A DNA stretch of 33,357 bases from an uncultured Eubacteriales bacterium (GTDB lineage Bacteria; Bacillota; Clostridia; Oscillospirales; Acutalibacteraceae). Shown here in pieces: positions 24,455 to 31,750 of the stretch. A model generated the notes under the pieces. That model worked only from the letters and a program-made list of their open reading frames with translations. It was not told the DNA's origin and ran no database searches. Numbering within the stretch: the first letter of the stretch is position 1; each line of letters begins with the position of its first letter. The stretch covers positions 1-33,357 of the forward strand of contig CAKVBG010000003.1 in NCBI GenBank assembly GCA_934725345.1, in the 5' to 3' direction. Made by a program: the position numbers and the translations under genes.

Positions 24455-24460
24455 ATAATA

Positions 24461-24492
24461 AAAAAGGGCAGTTCAAACGGATTGCCTTTTTT
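24461..24492 (+). terminator. rho-independent terminator after lysS
   Basis: AAAAAGGGCA (24461-24470) pairs with TGCCTTTTTT (24483-24492), with one G-U pair and a 12-base loop. The stem ends in a T run. The border between core genes and the accessory segment falls here. Confidence 0.85.
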
Positions 24493-24538
24493 GAATGAAC
24501 GGAAATACAAAACGAAATTGATAAAGGAGATTAAATCC

Positions 24539-24931
24539 ATGAGCGATAAATGGAAAGAATTATATATCGTAGCCAAGCAGGTATTGAAACCTCGTGATGT
24601 TTCTAAAATTATTGCGGCAGGTGGTGTTTCCGCAGCAGTAGAATCCGTATCTGGTAAAATATATGTCGGGGTTTGTGTGGATACAGCGTGTACATTGGGA
24701 GTATGTGCTGAACGCAATGCTATTTTTAACATGATTACGAACGGCGAAGATGCTATTAAGCGGGTTATTTCCATTGACAGAGAGGGAAAAACGATTCCTC
24801 CGTGCGGAGCGTGTCGGGAATTTATGACACAACTAATGCCGGAAGACTACCGTAAAATTGAAATCATGATGGACTATGAAAACAAACGGATAGTAACACT
24901 CGGAGATTTAACGCCTGAATGGTGGATATAA
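24539..24931 (+). CDS. cytidine-deaminase-family protein
   Basis: A 130-residue zinc deaminase. The catalytic motifs are VCAERNAI (zinc-ligand Cys and proton-shuttling Glu) and PPCGACREFM (two zinc-ligand Cys). The N-terminal half has GVSAAVESVSGKIYVGVCVDTAC and the C-terminus TLGDLTPEWW, as in tetrameric cytidine deaminases and the related blasticidin-S deaminase group. The substrate may be cytidine or a related nucleoside or antibiotic. The start is ATG 24539, with AAAGGAG at a good distance; an upstream in-frame TTG at 24482 lies within the lysS terminator. No promoter of its own is visible. A decayed relative lies at 25850-26077. Confidence 0.87.
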   Translation: MSDKWKELYIVAKQVLKPRDVSKIIAAGGVSAAVESVSGKIYVGVCVDTACTLGVCAERNAIFNMITNGEDAIKRVISIDREGKTIPPCGACREFMTQLMPEDYRKIEIMMDYENKRIVTLGDLTPEWWI

Positions 24932-25453
24932 CTATACTCTGCAAATTCCAGTTTTTCAACTTATCCTTTGAGAGAGGAGAAATCTTTTTTCAAAAAGCTA
25001 AAATTTCATATACTCTAAGCACCAACGGTTTACTGCTTTGCACAACATTAAATAACTGATGTTACAAGAGAGTTAAGAAAGTCTGAAATTGATGGTTTTG
25101 ACTCGCATTCTAAAAATGAGTGTAATAGAGCAAATGATTTGTTGTAGTCGGTTCGTTGTAGCAGTTAAATTGTCTTACAGCATTTATACCAAGTTATACA
25201 TATAATGCCCCTCAATTTGCTGCTTCATATGGAACTTAGAAATACTTCTGATTGATAGGAAGGTAGAGTAGTAGGACAAAAAATGAATGTCGCACAATTT
25301 TGTCTCCTCCATGAAACCATTAGATAAGTAAAAATCAGTAGTCTGCATCACTTTGTGGCGGCATCAGTCTAGGAAATAAAAAATCATATGGTCAACAAGA
25401 AAGCAGTCCTGTAAAGGATTGCTAATTTTTTTAAATAGATATAAATTGAAATT
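24932..25453. other. gene-free stretch ending in a terminator
   Basis: About 520 bases with stops in all plus-strand frames and no reading frame that resembles a known protein. The longest stop-free pieces are around 40 codons (24931-25059 and 25052-25147) and lack a ribosome binding site. A good terminator closes it, which hints at a decayed gene or an untranslated RNA. Confidence 0.6.
25402..25432 (+). terminator. rho-independent terminator with no intact gene before it
   Basis: AGCAGTCCT (25402-25410), loop GTAA, AGGATTGCT (25415-25423) with one G-U pair, then AATTTTTTT to 25432. The nearest intact upstream gene ends about 470 bases earlier. Confidence 0.85.
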
Positions 25454-25468
25454 TTGAGAGGTCATAAA

Positions 25469-25837
25469 ATGAGTAAAGTATATGAATTTTTGAAAGAGTG
25501 TGGATACTTTTATGTGTTAACAATAAATGGAGATTTCCCTGCTGGAAGACCATTTGGTGCTGTAATGGAGTATCGAGGGAAGTTATTTATTTCTACAAAC
25601 GATAAAAATGAAGTACATAAGCAATTAAGAAATAATCCAAATATTCAGATAATTGCTAAAAAAGATAAAACAAGAGAATGGATCCGAATAACTGCCAAAG
25701 CCACTGAATGCAACGATATCAAAATGAAACAAAAAATGCTAGAAGAATGTCCTGTTATTTCAAAGCATTTTTCAGCAGCAGATGCTAAACATTATTTGCT
25801 TTTTGAGGTCGATGTTCTTGAGACAGAATTTCATTAG
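25469..25837 (+). CDS. pyridoxamine-5'-phosphate-oxidase-like flavin protein
   Basis: A 122-residue protein of the PNPOx-like split-barrel group. GYFYVLTINGDFPAGRPFGAVMEYRGKLFISTNDKNEVHKQLRNNPNIQI is the conserved barrel, with the FMN-phosphate-binding region around RPFG and STNDKNEV. WIRITAKA is the following strand, and HYLLFEVDVLETEF closes the barrel. Small stand-alone members bind FMN or F420 and act in various reductions; this one is not classified further. True PdxH enzymes are nearly twice as long. The start is ATG 25469, with GAGAGGT just upstream. No promoter is obvious after the terminator at 25432. Confidence 0.85.
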   Translation: MSKVYEFLKECGYFYVLTINGDFPAGRPFGAVMEYRGKLFISTNDKNEVHKQLRNNPNIQIIAKKDKTREWIRITAKATECNDIKMKQKMLEECPVISKHFSAADAKHYLLFEVDVLETEFH

Positions 25838-25849
25838 CTTTTAAAGCTC

Positions 25850-26077
25850 CAAAAAGCCGTTTTTAAAATTATTGAGTTAGGTGTTGTTGCGGCCGTGGAA
25901 TATATGAATGAAAATATTTATGTCTAAACTCTAATTTCACAAGAGGTTAATATTGTTGCAGATATATAGTGTGAGTCCGTACCTCATATTAATCTTAGTG
26001 AAGATTTAATTAAAAAATTAAATTGTGTGCCCGATTGGTATCATGGTGTTCCAACAAGTGAGATTATACTAACATAA
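25850..26077 (+). pseudogene. decayed cytidine-deaminase-like fragment
   Basis: In one frame the translation reads FKIIELGVVAAVEYMNENIYV, then a TAA (25925). This matches the intact deaminase upstream, where SKIIAAGGVSAAVE and then KIYV occur in the same order; the DNA is also visibly similar. After the TAA the frame goes on with TLISQEVNIVADI, a TAG, and ESVPHINLSEDLIKKLNCVPDWYHG to a TAA at 26075. The later part lacks the CAE and PCxxC motifs, so an internal deletion or a second source gene is possible. No start codon or ribosome binding site is seen. The remaining bases to 26288 show only short stop-rich frames. Confidence 0.55.
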
Positions 26078-26225
26078 GTGTTATTTATATGTGTCCCACC
26101 AGGTGATTGAATTCAGGGAGCATAGCGGATTGAAAATAATGGAAATACAGTAACTAATAATACCATAAAGAATATCCAAAAAAATTTAAAATATTAAAAA
26201 TATTGTTTAGAATTATGTAATTATA

Positions 26226-26234
26226 TGATATAAT
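26226..26234 (+). promoter_or_regulatory. possible extended -10 promoter upstream of mcrBC
   Basis: TGA followed by TATAAT (26229-26234). The -35 at 26206 (TTTAGA) is weak. It would give a leader of nearly 290 bases crossing the HsdR relic before mcrB. No better promoter is visible nearer to mcrB. Confidence 0.4.
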
Positions 26235-26288
26235 ATAAATGAAATAAAAACTGCAGTTGAATCTGAAAGTTCAGCAATACTATGAAAT

Positions 26289-26516
26289 ATGCGTGAGTGC
26301 TTACTCCAAGGCAAATCGCTTCAGTGCAAAAACACTGATAAATTGGGGCTTGCCGCAGATGATTGGCAAAAAACTGATTTGGCACGAGCTAAAATTCTCA
26401 TGATGATTAAGCAACTTATGAAAAAGTATAAATATCCATCGAAAGGTATGAACAATATTATTCAAACTGTTATTACCCAGTGAGAATTTTGGACTTATAA
26501 TATTATGAAGATGTAG
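26289..26516 (+). pseudogene. C-terminal relic of type I restriction subunit HsdR
   Basis: The open frame gives DDWQKTDLARAKILMMIKQL, then MKKYKYPSKGMNNIIQTVITQ, TGA at 26481, EFWTYNIMKM and TAG at 26514. This follows the C-terminus of HsdR proteins (DUF3387-type): an (I/V)DW, a RAKxRxxVKRLLxKYxYP block, a TVxxQ helix and a final E-(L/F)-W. Those proteins are near 1000 residues, so only about the last 6 percent remains. The TGA falls inside the conserved last helix. The frame has an ATG near 26289 but no ribosome binding site. No hsdM or hsdS is present. It probably marks an older type I system that stood where mcrBC is now. Confidence 0.6.
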
Positions 26517-26529
26517 GGGACATAAAATT

Positions 26530-28656
26530 ATGAATAAGAGATTTGAATGGATAGATTTTTATATGGAGTTGGCTTCTTCTTTGCTTAAATATAAAAACAA
26601 TAGAAGTGAACTAGTGAATATACTTAAGACGATTTATTCAGATACGGGAATGAAATTTCCATTTAGGGAAAGGGAAGAAATATATGAGGATATCTGCCCA
26701 TTCACTGTTTTCGGGTCGTTTAACAAAGGAATAACAAACAGTAACAGAACTGCGCTTTTGCAACAGTTTGCAAAGCAGTTTTCTATAAAATCAGATATTC
26801 CTACATGTTTTGAAGGCATTCCAGTTGTTATGAATTTAAGTGCATGGTTTTTCGCATATAAGGGAAATCGTGGAGAACACGATATTGATAATTTATGGGA
26901 ACTGTTTGAAAAAGCGATTTCATACTCTGAAGATCCTTGTGCAGAAAACAAAAACGATTTTATTGCTGCTTTTGATACTGTATCAAAACAGAAAATGGTT
27001 AAATGGAACATTACCATGGGGCTTTACTGGATAAGACCATATTCATTTATAAACCTAGATTCTACTAACCGAGCTTTTATTACTGATAAAGACAACATGC
27101 CCTATTATTTCACGACAATTTTTGCTGATATCAATAGAGGACTTCCGGATGGTGCAAATTATTTGTTTATGTGTGAACAGGCAAGAAATGCTCTAAATCA
27201 AAATGAATGCAAATATCACAGTTTTCCTGAGTTATCATATCATGCTTGGAAGATAAGCCAGATGGATAAAATAAATGAGCAAACAGCAAATACTATCGAC
27301 TCAAATGTAAATGAAATAAATTATTGGGTTTATTCCCCTGGCGACAATGCTTGTATGTGGGACGAGTTTTATAATCTTGGAATTATGGGTATAGGTTGGG
27401 ATGAAGTACCTAATCTTAAGGACTTTACTTCAAAAGGGCAAATCAAAGAATATATGAAGAAAGTTTACGATTCAAGTTATTCTTATAAGAATAATGCACA
27501 TTGTCTTTGGCAATTTGTAAATAAGATAAAAATCGGTGATGTTATTTTCGTAAAAAAAGGGATGCACAAAATCATTGGTAAAGGCGTTGTAACTTCAGAT
27601 TATATTTATGATTCTTCACGAGAAACTTACAAGCATATCAGAAAAGTGGATTGGCAGAATAAGGGTGAATGGGAGCACCCTGGTCAAGCTGCAATCAAAA
27701 CTCTTACTAATGTATCTGCATATCCTGATTATGTTCAGAAGTTATTTGATTTGTTCGCAGAAGACACGATGGAAGAAGTAGTAGAACAAAAAGAAATTAA
27801 ATATCCTCCGTATACTAGAGATGAATTCCTAAATGAAGTCTATATTAATGAAGATACATACAATACACTTACCGAACTTCTTAATGCAAAATACAATATC
27901 ATTTTGCAAGGTGCTCCGGGTGTTGGTAAAACATTTGCAGCTAAAAGGCTTGCGTATTCGATAATGGGTCAAAAAGATACCAGTCGTGTAGTTATGGTAC
28001 AATTTCATCAAAGCTATTCGTATGAAGATTTCATTCAGGGATACAGACCATCAAGAGAGGGTTTTGAGCTTGAAAATGGTACTTTCTATAAATTTTGCAA
28101 AGAAGCGGAAGAAGATAACGAAAGACCATATTTCTTCATTATTGATGAAATAAACCGTGGTAATCTAAGTAAAATATTTGGCGAACTTATGATGCTTATT
28201 GAAAAAGACAAGCGTGGTGAAAAGATAAAACTTCTTTATTCAAATGAATGGTTCACTGTTCCGCAGAATGTGAGAATTATCGGTATGATGAACACTGCCG
28301 ATAGAAGTCTTGCCCTTATGGATTATGCTCTTAGAAGAAGATTTGCTTTTTTTGATTTTGTACCGGCTTTTTCAACAGAAGGTTTCAAAAACTACTTGGC
28401 CGAAAAGAGCTCATCTAAACTGGAAAAGCTAGTAGATGTTGTTGAGCGACTTAACAATACTATCTCGGCAGATGAATCGTTAGGTGATGGCTTTAGGATT
28501 GGTCATAGCTATTTCTGCACAGATAATGAAATAACTGATGAGTGGCTTAAATCAGTGGTTGAATACGAGATTATTCCTCTTATCAAAGAGTATTGGTTTG
28601 ATGAACCCACAAAGGTAAAAGATTGGTCGTTTAATTTAAGAGGTGCAATCCGATGA
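26530..28656 (+). CDS. mcrB: McrB-like GTPase subunit of a modification-dependent restriction system
   Basis: A 708-residue protein. The C-terminal AAA+ motor has Walker A GAPGVGKT (461-468), Walker B FFIIDE (535-540), the McrB signature MNTADRS (587-593) and the arginine-rich ALRRRF (600-605). McrB hydrolyses GTP, forms a ring, recognises modified DNA through its N-terminal domain and recruits the nuclease McrC. Here residues 1-250 are an all-helical-looking domain of unknown kind, and about 265-410 resemble an EVE/PUA-type fold (INYWVYSPGDNACMWDEF, GIMGIGWDE, IKIGDVIFVKKG, IIGKGVV), which binds modified bases. This differs from the E. coli McrB N-terminus. AGGGGA precedes the ATG. Confidence 0.93.
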   Translation: MNKRFEWIDFYMELASSLLKYKNNRSELVNILKTIYSDTGMKFPFREREEIYEDICPFTVFGSFNKGITNSNRTALLQQFAKQFSIKSDIPTCFEGIPVVMNLSAWFFAYKGNRGEHDIDNLWELFEKAISYSEDPCAENKNDFIAAFDTVSKQKMVKWNITMGLYWIRPYSFINLDSTNRAFITDKDNMPYYFTTIFADINRGLPDGANYLFMCEQARNALNQNECKYHSFPELSYHAWKISQMDKINEQTANTIDSNVNEINYWVYSPGDNACMWDEFYNLGIMGIGWDEVPNLKDFTSKGQIKEYMKKVYDSSYSYKNNAHCLWQFVNKIKIGDVIFVKKGMHKIIGKGVVTSDYIYDSSRETYKHIRKVDWQNKGEWEHPGQAAIKTLTNVSAYPDYVQKLFDLFAEDTMEEVVEQKEIKYPPYTRDEFLNEVYINEDTYNTLTELLNAKYNIILQGAPGVGKTFAAKRLAYSIMGQKDTSRVVMVQFHQSYSYEDFIQGYRPSREGFELENGTFYKFCKEAEEDNERPYFFIIDEINRGNLSKIFGELMMLIEKDKRGEKIKLLYSNEWFTVPQNVRIIGMMNTADRSLALMDYALRRRFAFFDFVPAFSTEGFKNYLAEKSSSKLEKLVDVVERLNNTISADESLGDGFRIGHSYFCTDNEITDEWLKSVVEYEIIPLIKEYWFDEPTKVKDWSFNLRGAIR

Positions 28657-29693
28657 TACCCATACAAAACATATATTATATGCTTTCATATGCATTTAAA
28701 GTTTTGAATGAACACGGGTATAAACATGTCGCAACTGAAAAGTACGAGAATGTTGCGGAGCTTTGTACGGAAATTTTGATTAAGGGAGTATCTTCTCAAA
28801 TTAAGCGTGGACTTGGAAAAGAATATCTTCTTCAAACAGAGCCTTTACTTTCGCTTCGGGGAAGGATAGATATTTCTAGTTCGGTAAAAGAACAAACAAT
28901 GATTAAAAAGAAACTTGTTTGCACTTATGATGAATTTTCTGTTAATTCTTATATGAATAGGATTATCCGCACAACGATGGAAATTCTCTTGAAAAGCGAC
29001 ATTAGTAAAGGTAGAAAAAAACAGCTTCACAAATTACTGATATATTTTTCAGAAGTAAAACTACTGGAAACAAAGAAAATAAACTGGAAACTGAATTTTA
29101 ATAAAAACAATCAGACATATCAGATGATTATATCCGTATGTTATTTGATATTAAAGGGATTACTTCAAACAACTTCTAATGGAAACACAAAGCTGATGGA
29201 CTTTCTCGATCAACAGCGTATGTGTAATCTCTATCAAAAATTCCTCCTTGAGTATTACAAAAAAGAGTATCCTGAGCTTAAAGCCTCTGCCTCTCAAATT
29301 CCTTGGAATCTGGATGATGGATACAGAGAAATGCTTCCGATTATGCAAAGCGATATTATACTTAAAAGCGGAAACAAAACCTTAGTAATTGATGCAAAGT
29401 GTTATTCACATACTACACAGAAACATTACAACGTTAGTAAAATCCATTCCAGCAACTTGTATCAGATTTTTACTTATGTTAAAAATCTCGACACGGATAA
29501 CACAGGGAAAGTATCAGGTATGCTCTTATATGCCAGAACAGATGAATTGTTGGTTCCCAATAATGACTATAAAATGAGCGGTAATACTATATCTGTGAAA
29601 ACATTGAATTTAGATTGTGATTTTTTGGAAATCAAAAAGCAGTTAAATGACATTGCCCATAGATTTATATATGGCACGGAGTATTCCGGATGA
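28653..29693 (+). CDS. mcrC: McrC-like nuclease subunit
   Basis: A 346-residue partner of McrB that cuts DNA. The N-terminus IPIQNIYYMLSYAF is typical of clostridial McrC. RGRIDISSSVKEQ and CTYDEFSVNSYMNRIIRTTM are the family's central blocks. The C-terminal PD-(D/E)xK nuclease has Asp234 (MQSDIIL) and DAK at 247-249 (LVIDAKCY). All catalytic residues are present, so activity is expected. The ATG overlaps the mcrB stop by 4 bases (ATGA), so translation is coupled. No terminator for this strand is evident after the stop; the hairpin at 29791 has its T run on the other strand. Confidence 0.93.
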   Translation: MIPIQNIYYMLSYAFKVLNEHGYKHVATEKYENVAELCTEILIKGVSSQIKRGLGKEYLLQTEPLLSLRGRIDISSSVKEQTMIKKKLVCTYDEFSVNSYMNRIIRTTMEILLKSDISKGRKKQLHKLLIYFSEVKLLETKKINWKLNFNKNNQTYQMIISVCYLILKGLLQTTSNGNTKLMDFLDQQRMCNLYQKFLLEYYKKEYPELKASASQIPWNLDDGYREMLPIMQSDIILKSGNKTLVIDAKCYSHTTQKHYNVSKIHSSNLYQIFTYVKNLDTDNTGKVSGMLLYARTDELLVPNNDYKMSGNTISVKTLNLDCDFLEIKKQLNDIAHRFIYGTEYSG

Positions 29694-29784
29694 TATCCTC
29701 TTAATTTTAGCAAAGTAAAACTATTCGTGAGTAGCCTGAGCTATTGATTAAGTCCCGGACGATGTATTGTCTTTTATTATATAT

Positions 29785-29811
29785 AAAAAAGCCACCTGTT
29801 TTACAGGTGAC
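29785..29811 (-). terminator. rho-independent terminator of the first orphan gene
   Basis: On the minus strand GTCACCTGT (29811-29803), loop AAA, ACAGGTGGC (29799-29791), then TTTTTT (29790-29785). The stem is 9 bp with one U-G. It starts just 4 bases past the stop codon at 29815. Confidence 0.88.
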
Positions 29812-29814
29812 TCT

Positions 29815-30582
29815 CTAACTTTGGTTTAAACTCTCCGTCAGAGCTTTCACAATAACGTCACGTGTTTTCTCGTCTATGTTTGCGCACTCTTCTTCGAGTA
29901 TTTTCTTAGCAGTTTCGCTATCTTTACCAGTACTGCCTAAAAAAGACGCCGCTAAAAGAGAAACAGAGATTAACGCATTACCAGCTTTCCAGCCGAATCC
30001 CGCCGCATCCTCCAGCGCTACTGCACGCTCTGCCAGCTGACTTTTCGCTTCATCAGTTAATTTTGGACTATTAATTTTGTATTTTTTGATGATATCATCT
30101 AACTTATTCCGCATTTGTAAAGCATTTATGTTTCCACCCACCGCATTATCAAGTACACTCAAAATACGAGGAAGTTTGCTTAATACATCAAAAACCTTTT
30201 TAAATGTGTCGTCGTTGTCCAACCTTGTCAAAATTGAATCTACACCGTCTTTACTGAAAATATATCTCACCTGTGCACGGATATGCTCTGCTGCTAATTT
30301 GGTTTCTTTAGTTATACCGGCGCAATTCTCTACAACGTCACCAATTTTCTTTCTGTCTAGTTCTTCTACGAGGTTATCTACATTTTGAGCCAGTTTATTA
30401 ATTTGATCAACAGCGGTTTCGGCTTTCTTGGCAGCAGAGTTAACATTTCTCAAAGTTTTTATTACTTCATTTGGTACACTACTAAATTTCCAGGTAAGAG
30501 TACATGTACATGCTGTTAGAGCTGCCAGCGTTACTACTGCAGTACTTTTTAGAGCTACGGTACTCATATTATTAATGTTCAT
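29815..30582 (-). CDS. orphan membrane-anchored coiled-coil protein A
   Basis: A 255-residue protein not matched to any family I know. It opens with MNINNMSTVALKSTAVVTLA: a short head with Lys12, then a hydrophobic helix (about 13-31). Next is a helical, coiled-coil-like region (38-80) with NSAAKKAETAVDQINKLAQN. The rest is also probably helical, with a second hydrophobic stretch near 200-217 (AGNALISVSLLAASFLGS), followed by an acidic helical tail. No typical signal-peptidase site or catalytic motif is seen. The head matches protein B at 30897-31616 without gaps. A strong AAGGAGGATT site precedes the ATG, and it is a single-gene unit with its own promoter and terminator. Pore-forming, scaffold or effector roles are all open. 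Confidence 0.75.
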   Translation of the reverse strand: MNINNMSTVALKSTAVVTLAALTACTCTLTWKFSSVPNEVIKTLRNVNSAAKKAETAVDQINKLAQNVDNLVEELDRKKIGDVVENCAGITKETKLAAEHIRAQVRYIFSKDGVDSILTRLDNDDTFKKVFDVLSKLPRILSVLDNAVGGNINALQMRNKLDDIIKKYKINSPKLTDEAKSQLAERAVALEDAAGFGWKAGNALISVSLLAASFLGSTGKDSETAKKILEEECANIDEKTRDVIVKALTESLNQS

Positions 30583-30896
30583 TGTTTCAATCCTCCTTGT
30601 ATGTTTTTAGAAGAGCTGTGTAATCAATGTTTTAAAAAATATTTTATAAGATATATAGCCACACATTTGAGCAAAAAACATTTTATATATTCAACTCAAA
30701 ATGTTTTTCACATTTATATTTAAAAACAAATTTTTTAATTTGTCAATAGTATAGATAATTTTTTATAATTTCAGAAAAAAATCACAGATTTTCATATATC
30801 ATAAATTTCTTATCTAAGAATAACCAAGTTGATTTACGAAATGAATCATAAAACTATGTTATAAGTTTTGACGCAAAGTTTTTGCGGCTTAATTCA
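30583..30896. other. AT-rich spacer between the two orphan genes
   Basis: No open frame of note. It carries the promoter of gene A, and a weak A/T-rich hairpin (AAAATC at 30792-30787, GATTTT at 30783-30778 on the minus strand, then a T run to 30774) that might end gene B transcripts. A small CGCAAA/TTTGCG hairpin lies at 30872-30886 right after gene B. Confidence 0.5.
30718..30746 (-). promoter_or_regulatory. putative promoter of orphan gene A
   Basis: On the minus strand TTGACA (30746-30741), 17 bases, TTAAAT (30723-30718). The -35 is perfect and the -10 is weak. It lies about 135 bases ahead of the ATG at 30582. Confidence 0.45.
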
Positions 30897-31616
30897 TCAC
30901 ACACATGCATCTTCATCTGCAACTTTCTGGCAATCTCGATTAGAAACTGCAGCTACAAGCTTAACCAAACTACTCTTAGCTTCTTCTAAATTTTTGATCA
31001 TTTCCGGATCCATTTTTTTATCATTTTTTTGTATTTGCTTAATTTGTTCTAGTAAATTATTTATATGAGCGTATTCGCTGTGACGACTATTATAAATATT
31101 ACAGATAAGACTTTGTACTTTAGAACTTCTAAGAAATGAGGTCAGTGTTTCAATTAGTCCAGTAAGTGTCTGACTGGTGATTTTATCACTACAAGCATTA
31201 AGTGAGCCACTTACACATTTAAGTGCATCTGAAATACCTGCTAAGAAAAGATTCACAGAGTCAGCATCTAACTCGATAACTTTGCCTGCAAAAGCGTTCA
31301 ATAAACCCGATAAACTTGCTAATGAATTTTTTACTTCAATAGAACATTCTTTTAATTCAACCCCATCTATTTGTTTAGTAACACTCTTTAGTGTTTCCTG
31401 TGCTTGGGCGATAGCAGATTGTGTTTGAAGCATAGTATTTTGTGCTTGATTCATTGTTTTCCTAGCCTGAGCAGTAATAGTGTTCAAGTTACTGTTTAAA
31501 TTGGTCGTTGTTTTATTTAGATTGTTTCTGATGCCAATTACTCCTACGGAACACACAATCAAAGATACAGCCGCAGCTGCTTTCAAGCCTACAGTAGCTG
31601 TTGTGTTAATATCCAT
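30897..31616 (-). CDS. orphan membrane-anchored coiled-coil protein B
   Basis: A 239-residue protein of no recognised family. It begins MDINTTATVGLKAAAAVSLI: a short head with Lys12, then a hydrophobic helix (13-29). A long coiled-coil-like segment follows (about 30-85) rich in Q, N, T and A (TMNQAQNTMLQTQSAIAQAQ). The middle (90-175) is likely helical and holds several Cys, and another charged helix spans about 185-225. The first 19 residues align with protein A without gaps at M1, I3, N4, T8, V9, L11, K12, A15, V17 and L19; the remainder is only similar in style. TTGGAGGT precedes the ATG, and a strong promoter lies just upstream. It probably sits in the membrane with the coiled coil on one face. 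Confidence 0.75.
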   Translation of the reverse strand: MDINTTATVGLKAAAAVSLIVCSVGVIGIRNNLNKTTTNLNSNLNTITAQARKTMNQAQNTMLQTQSAIAQAQETLKSVTKQIDGVELKECSIEVKNSLASLSGLLNAFAGKVIELDADSVNLFLAGISDALKCVSGSLNACSDKITSQTLTGLIETLTSFLRSSKVQSLICNIYNSRHSEYAHINNLLEQIKQIQKNDKKMDPEMIKNLEEAKSSLVKLVAAVSNRDCQKVADEDACV

Positions 31617-31653
31617 AAGTATACCTCCAAAAAAATTTTGCTTTCTAAACCCT

Positions 31654-31681
31654 ATTATAACACTAATTTTAAAAATGTCAA
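31654..31681 (-). promoter_or_regulatory. sigma-A promoter of orphan gene B
   Basis: On the minus strand TTGACA (31681-31676), 16 bases, TATAAT (31659-31654). Both boxes are perfect. Transcription would start near 31647, about 30 bases before the ATG at 31616. Confidence 0.75.
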
Positions 31682-31750
31682 TAACCTTTTAGAAATATTT
31701 TCTATTTATAAAACTGCCTTAAATGGTATAAATATCTAACAAAAAAGTGG

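Noticed and set aside
24211..24774. Minus-strand frame of 187 codons
   Set aside because: It is antisense to the lysS end and the deaminase start and crosses the lysS terminator, with no ribosome binding site.
26634..27017. Minus-strand frame of 127 codons
   Set aside because: It is antisense to mcrB, which has clear domain motifs.
30872..30886. CGCAAA/TTTGCG hairpin after orphan gene B as its terminator
   Set aside because: The stem is only 6 bp and no T run follows on either strand.
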